From: JANWZL01 sp041640815
GTDB lineage: Bacteria; Pseudomonadota; Gammaproteobacteria; Burkholderiales; Thiobacillaceae
Direction: 5' to 3'
Assembly (NCBI GenBank): GCA_041640815.1
Contig: JBEPZO010000007.1
Location: 1 to 63,049 of the forward strand
DNA length: 63,049 bases
Below, piece by piece: positions 60,216 through 63,049 of this stretch. The translations under genes were made by a program, and so were the position numbers. The notes below the pieces were generated by a model, which was given only the letters and a program-made list of their open reading frames with translations, did no database searches and had not been told where the DNA came from. Position 1 is the stretch's first letter. The number at the start of each line of letters is the position of its first letter.

Positions 60216-60572
60216 ATGGAGCTTTTCCACGTCTTTCACCTCGAGGCCGCTCGCCGACTGCCGCATCTTCCCAGCGAGCACACTTGTGCGCGCGTGCACG
60301 GCCACTCCTTCCGCATCGAGATCCACGTCCGCGGCCCGTTGCACCCCGAGCTCGGCTGGGTGATGGATTTCGCCGAGTTGCAGGCCGCGGCGCAAAAGGT
60401 ACAGGCGATGCTCGATCACCGCTACTTAAACGATATCCCGGGCCTTGACAACCCCACCAGCGAACGGCTGGCGATCTGGATCTGGGAGCGGCTCAAGCCC
60501 GATCTGCCCGCCCTGTGCAAGGTCGTCGTGCAGGAGACGGCCCACTCCGGCTGCAGCTACACGGGTGACTAG
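60216..60572 (+). CDS. queD: 6-carboxy-5,6,7,8-tetrahydropterin synthase (QueD), variant zinc site
   Basis: Converts dihydroneopterin triphosphate to 6-carboxytetrahydropterin in queuosine/7-deazapurine synthesis. 118 residues. The catalytic Cys24 and HGH (His28, His30) are present in EHTCARVHGHSF, and the C-terminal VVVQETAHSGCSY fits. The first zinc ligand, normally His in the EAAH motif, is Arg13 (EAARRLPH). His17 nearby might substitute, or the site may be altered. Divergent from the chaN-like gene. Confidence 0.88.
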   Translation: MELFHVFHLEAARRLPHLPSEHTCARVHGHSFRIEIHVRGPLHPELGWVMDFAELQAAAQKVQAMLDHRYLNDIPGLDNPTSERLAIWIWERLKPDLPALCKVVVQETAHSGCSYTGD

Positions 60573-60654
60573 GCAGAGGCGGAAGAGGGCCGCGAGTGGG
60601 GGATGGAGCTGCACGGCATCTCGCACGCGGCTTTCTTCAGCATTTCCCTAGCGG

Positions 60655-61338
60655 TCAGAGCAGGCAGCGCAGCTGCTGCGCCAGCGCGTCGGCAGCGCCC
60701 GCCACGTCCAGCTCAACACCCAAGTCCTTGAGCTGGGTGACGGCCATGCCCGCATGACCGCAGGGGTTGATTGCGGCAAAGGGCCTGAGGTCCATATCGA
60801 CGTTGAGCGCCAACCCATGGTAGGTGCAGCCGTTGCGGACGCGCAGGCCCAAGGCGGCAATCTTGGCCAAGCTTCCGTCGGCGGCCTCCACGTACACCCC
60901 CGGCGCGCCTTCAAGCCGCCTCGCCGCGACCGCATGCGCAGCCAACAGATCGATCACCGCCTGTTCCAGGCGATGCACCAGCGCCTTCACCCCATAGCCG
61001 CGCCGGCGAAGGTCGAGCAGCACATAGACCACCGCCTGCCCCGGCCCGTGGTAGGTGATCTGGCCACCGCGATCGACGGCGAGCACCGGCACGCCGATGT
61101 CCTGCAACAGATGCTCGCGCCGGCCAGCCTGCCCGAGCGTGAACACTGGCGGGTGCTCCACGAGCCACAGCTCATCGGGCGTATCTGGCCCCCGCCCGGC
61201 GGTGAAGGCCTGCATGGCATGCCACGTCGGCGCGTATTCCACGCGCCCGAGCCGCCGCAGCGCGATCTCGGCGGCGTAGGGAGGGCAGGCTGTATTCACC
61301 CTTGCAATTTTATCGTCCGGGAAGGTAGCTCCGCGCAT
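60655..61338 (-). CDS. lipB: Octanoyl-[acyl carrier protein] transferase LipB
   Basis: Transfers octanoate from ACP to the lipoyl domains of 2-oxoacid dehydrogenases and GcvH. 227 residues. Motifs RGGQITYHGPGQAVVY, KIAALGLRVRNGCTYHG with the catalytic Lys, and INPCGHAGM with the catalytic Cys are all present. It converges on queD with an 82-base gap. ATG at 61338 is taken as start; no closer Met fits better. lipA is not in the window. Confidence 0.96.
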   Translation of the reverse strand: MRGATFPDDKIARVNTACPPYAAEIALRRLGRVEYAPTWHAMQAFTAGRGPDTPDELWLVEHPPVFTLGQAGRREHLLQDIGVPVLAVDRGGQITYHGPGQAVVYVLLDLRRRGYGVKALVHRLEQAVIDLLAAHAVAARRLEGAPGVYVEAADGSLAKIAALGLRVRNGCTYHGLALNVDMDLRPFAAINPCGHAGMAVTQLKDLGVELDVAGAADALAQQLRCLL

Positions 61339-61587
61339 GTCTGGTGACTACGATGCTCAAGCCACTGCCCACGATGCTCGGCGCGAACAGCTGCCAACGA
61401 GTCAGTGATGCGGCATCAAGGCCGGTCACTTCTCAGGAGATGAGCGCTAAGCCCAAGTTCGGGCAAATGGGCGCTGCCGGTCGCTTTGGCAAGACCGCAC
61501 GCGCGCAACCACGCGCCTTTTGCAGTGCCAACATCTGCTCACTGCGCGGTCCATCCACCCTCTATGTACGCATGCCATAATGGGCAA

Positions 61588-63049
61588 GTGCACGCCAGCG
61601 AACGCAAAAAGCTACCCATAGGCATCCAGACCTTGCGCGAAATTCGCGAGGAGGGTTACTACTATGTGGACAAGACGGCGTTTGCCCATCGGCTTGCCAC
61701 CACCGGCAAGTACTATTTTCTTTCCCGCCCGCGCCGCTTTGGCAAAAGCCTTTTCCTCGACACCTTAGCCGAGCTCTTCTGCGGCAACGAAGCGCTCTTT
61801 CGTGGCCTTTTCATCCACGACAAGTGGGACTGGAGCAAGAAACACCCCGTCATTCGCCTCAGCTTCGCCGAGGGGCGGCTCAAGCATGCTGACGGTCTGG
61901 ACGAGCACATCCACGCCCTGCTCGATGACAACGCGCGGCGCCTGGGTGTGGCGCTCACCCCGCCACCGCTCGATACGCATCTGCGCTTCAAGCAACTGAT
62001 CGAGCGTGCCGTCGAGCGTCATGGCCAGCGTGCCGTGGTGCTGGTCGATGAATACGACAAGCCCATCCTCGACAACCTCACTGAAGCGCACATCGCCCGC
62101 GCCATGCGCGAGGGGCTTAAAAACCTCTACTCGGTGATCAAAGGCCAGGATGCCTACCTGCAGTTTGCCTTCCTCACCGGTGTGTCCAAGTTCAGCAAGG
62201 TCTCGATCTTCTCGGGGCTCAATAACCTCAATGACATCACGGTCGACGCCGCCTACTCGGCCATCTGCGGCTATACCGAGCAGGATGTCGACACCGTCTT
62301 TGCTCCGGAGCTGGCGGGGCTTGACCGGCAGGCCATTCGCGACTGGTACAACGGCTACAACTGGCTCGGCGAGACCGTCTACAACCCCTTCGATCTGTTG
62401 CTGCTGTTTGACAAGCGCGAGTTCCGTCCCTACTGGTTCGAGACCGGCACGCCGAGCTTCCTGGTACAGTGGCTGCGCGCGCGGTCATACTTCACCCCGC
62501 AGCTCGAAGAGACCTTCGCCGATGATGCGCTGCTCGCGGCCTTCGATGTCGACGATATCCAACCCGAGGCCATGCTCTGGCAGACGGGCTATTTGACCTT
62601 CGCCGAGCGCATCCGCGAGGGGGACTACAGCGTCAACCGCCTGCGCCTACCCAACCGGGAGGTTCGCACGGCACTCAACCGCGCGTTGCTGGCCGGCTGG
62701 ACCGCCCAGGCCGCTTGGCCCAGCCAGCGCGGCTTGGCGCTGCGGCGCGCCCTAGCCAGCGCCGACACCACCGCGCTGTATGAGCACCTGCAAAGCCTGT
62801 ACGCAGCCATCCCGCACGACTGGTACCGCAACAACCCGATCACCCAGTACGAGGGCTACTGGGCGAGTGTCTTCTATAGCCACTTGGCCGCCTTGGGGCT
62901 GGAGCTGATCGCCGAGGACGTGACCAACCAGGGTTGCATCGATCTCACCGTGAAGCTGCCCGAGCGCCTCTATCTGTTCGAGTTCAAGCTGGTGGAAGAT
63001 GCGGCCGAAGGCAAAGCCCTCGCCCAGCTCATCAAACGCGGCTATGCCG
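61588..63049 (+). CDS. AAA-ATPase-like protein with C-terminal PD-(D/E)XK nuclease-like domain (3' end outside window)
   Basis: Open frame from GTG 61588 (MHASERKKLPIGIQTLREIR) with no stop through 63049, giving at least 487 residues. Walker A-like RPRRFGKS is at 47-54, and VVLVDEYDKPIL looks like Walker B. The C-terminus has EDVTNQGCIDLTV and LYLFEFKL, the spacing of a PD-(D/E)XK core. These match the AAA-ATPase_like/PDDEXK_9 family, widespread, often multicopy and variable; function unknown. No ribosome-binding site is obvious. A CATAAT lies just upstream of the GTG. Confidence 0.85.
   Translation, partial: MHASERKKLPIGIQTLREIREEGYYYVDKTAFAHRLATTGKYYFLSRPRRFGKSLFLDTLAELFCGNEALFRGLFIHDKWDWSKKHPVIRLSFAEGRLKHADGLDEHIHALLDDNARRLGVALTPPPLDTHLRFKQLIERAVERHGQRAVVLVDEYDKPILDNLTEAHIARAMREGLKNLYSVIKGQDAYLQFAFLTGVSKFSKVSIFSGLNNLNDITVDAAYSAICGYTEQDVDTVFAPELAGLDRQAIRDWYNGYNWLGETVYNPFDLLLLFDKREFRPYWFETGTPSFLVQWLRARSYFTPQLEETFADDALLAAFDVDDIQPEAMLWQTGYLTFAERIREGDYSVNRLRLPNREVRTALNRALLAGWTAQAAWPSQRGLALRRALASADTTALYEHLQSLYAAIPHDWYRNNPITQYEGYWASVFYSHLAALGLELIAEDVTNQGCIDLTVKLPERLYLFEFKLVEDAAEGKALAQLIKRGYA

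Noticed and set aside
61344..61580. A 78-codon open frame between lipB and the AAA-ATPase-like gene
   Set aside because: No ribosome-binding site, no recognisable motif and Arg/Cys/Pro-rich translation typical of non-coding GC-rich DNA.

Overview
The window is a chromosomal segment of a high-GC betaproteobacterium. The lineage call rests on gene order: mutM–TPR lipoprotein–lolB–ispE–tRNA-Gln–prs–rplY–pth–ychF, the full rpoBC/str/S10/spc/alpha block, metK followed by two lipid A acyltransferase genes and dapF–DUF484–xerC, and an S-adenosylhomocysteine (SAH) riboswitch in front of ahcY. I cannot resolve the genus. No rRNA operon, insertion sequence, prophage or CRISPR array was seen.

Layout. 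1–7.9 kb: the 3' end of an unknown gene, mutM on the minus strand, then a plus-strand run for envelope lipoprotein, isoprenoid, PRPP and translation housekeeping genes, with tRNA-Gln after ispE. 7.95–26.3 kb: a strong sigma70-type promoter leads into tRNA-Tyr/Gly/Thr–tuf–tRNA-Trp–secE–nusG–rplKAJL–rpoBC, followed by the str operon (rpsL–rpsG–fusA–second tuf) from its own promoter. 26.4–40.4 kb: S10, spc and alpha operons in classical order, each with a recognisable promoter, closed by a rho-independent terminator after rplQ. 40.5–43.2 kb: ahcY and metK on the minus strand, with the SAH riboswitch between them. 43.6–48.7 kb: two LpxL-type acyltransferases, then a sugar-nucleotide 3-dehydrogenase (GnnA-like), a PLP aminotransferase (GnnB-like), an LpxA-type acyltransferase and a GNAT acetyltransferase, the last four tightly packed. 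48.7–51.6 kb: a CoA-binding protein, dapF, a DUF484 gene and xerC. 51.9–56.8 kb: prkA–yeaH–spoVR behind a near-perfect sigma54 promoter. 56.8–61.3 kb: a minus-strand pair of lipoprotein genes (M1-like metallopeptidase and ChaN–PDZ fusion), queD on the plus strand, and lipB on the minus strand. 61.6 kb to the end: an AAA-ATPase-like/PD-(D/E)XK gene cut by the window edge.

Most notable features. (1) The lpxL–lpxL–gnnA–gnnB–lpxA–GNAT cluster predicts a lipid A built on 2,3-diamino-2,3-dideoxyglucose with amide-linked acyl chains. (2) The two tuf genes appear identical at DNA level, and their codon usage differs from their neighbours up to an abrupt switch about 80 bases before the stop. (3) The ribosomal operons are a patchwork of low-GC and high-GC stretches whose edges fall inside genes. 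(4) The sigma54 promoter and the SAH riboswitch are both legible at base level. (5) Two enzymes have substitutions at expected key positions: the second LpxL-type protein (Asn in the HX4D/E motif) and QueD (Arg in place of a zinc-ligand His).
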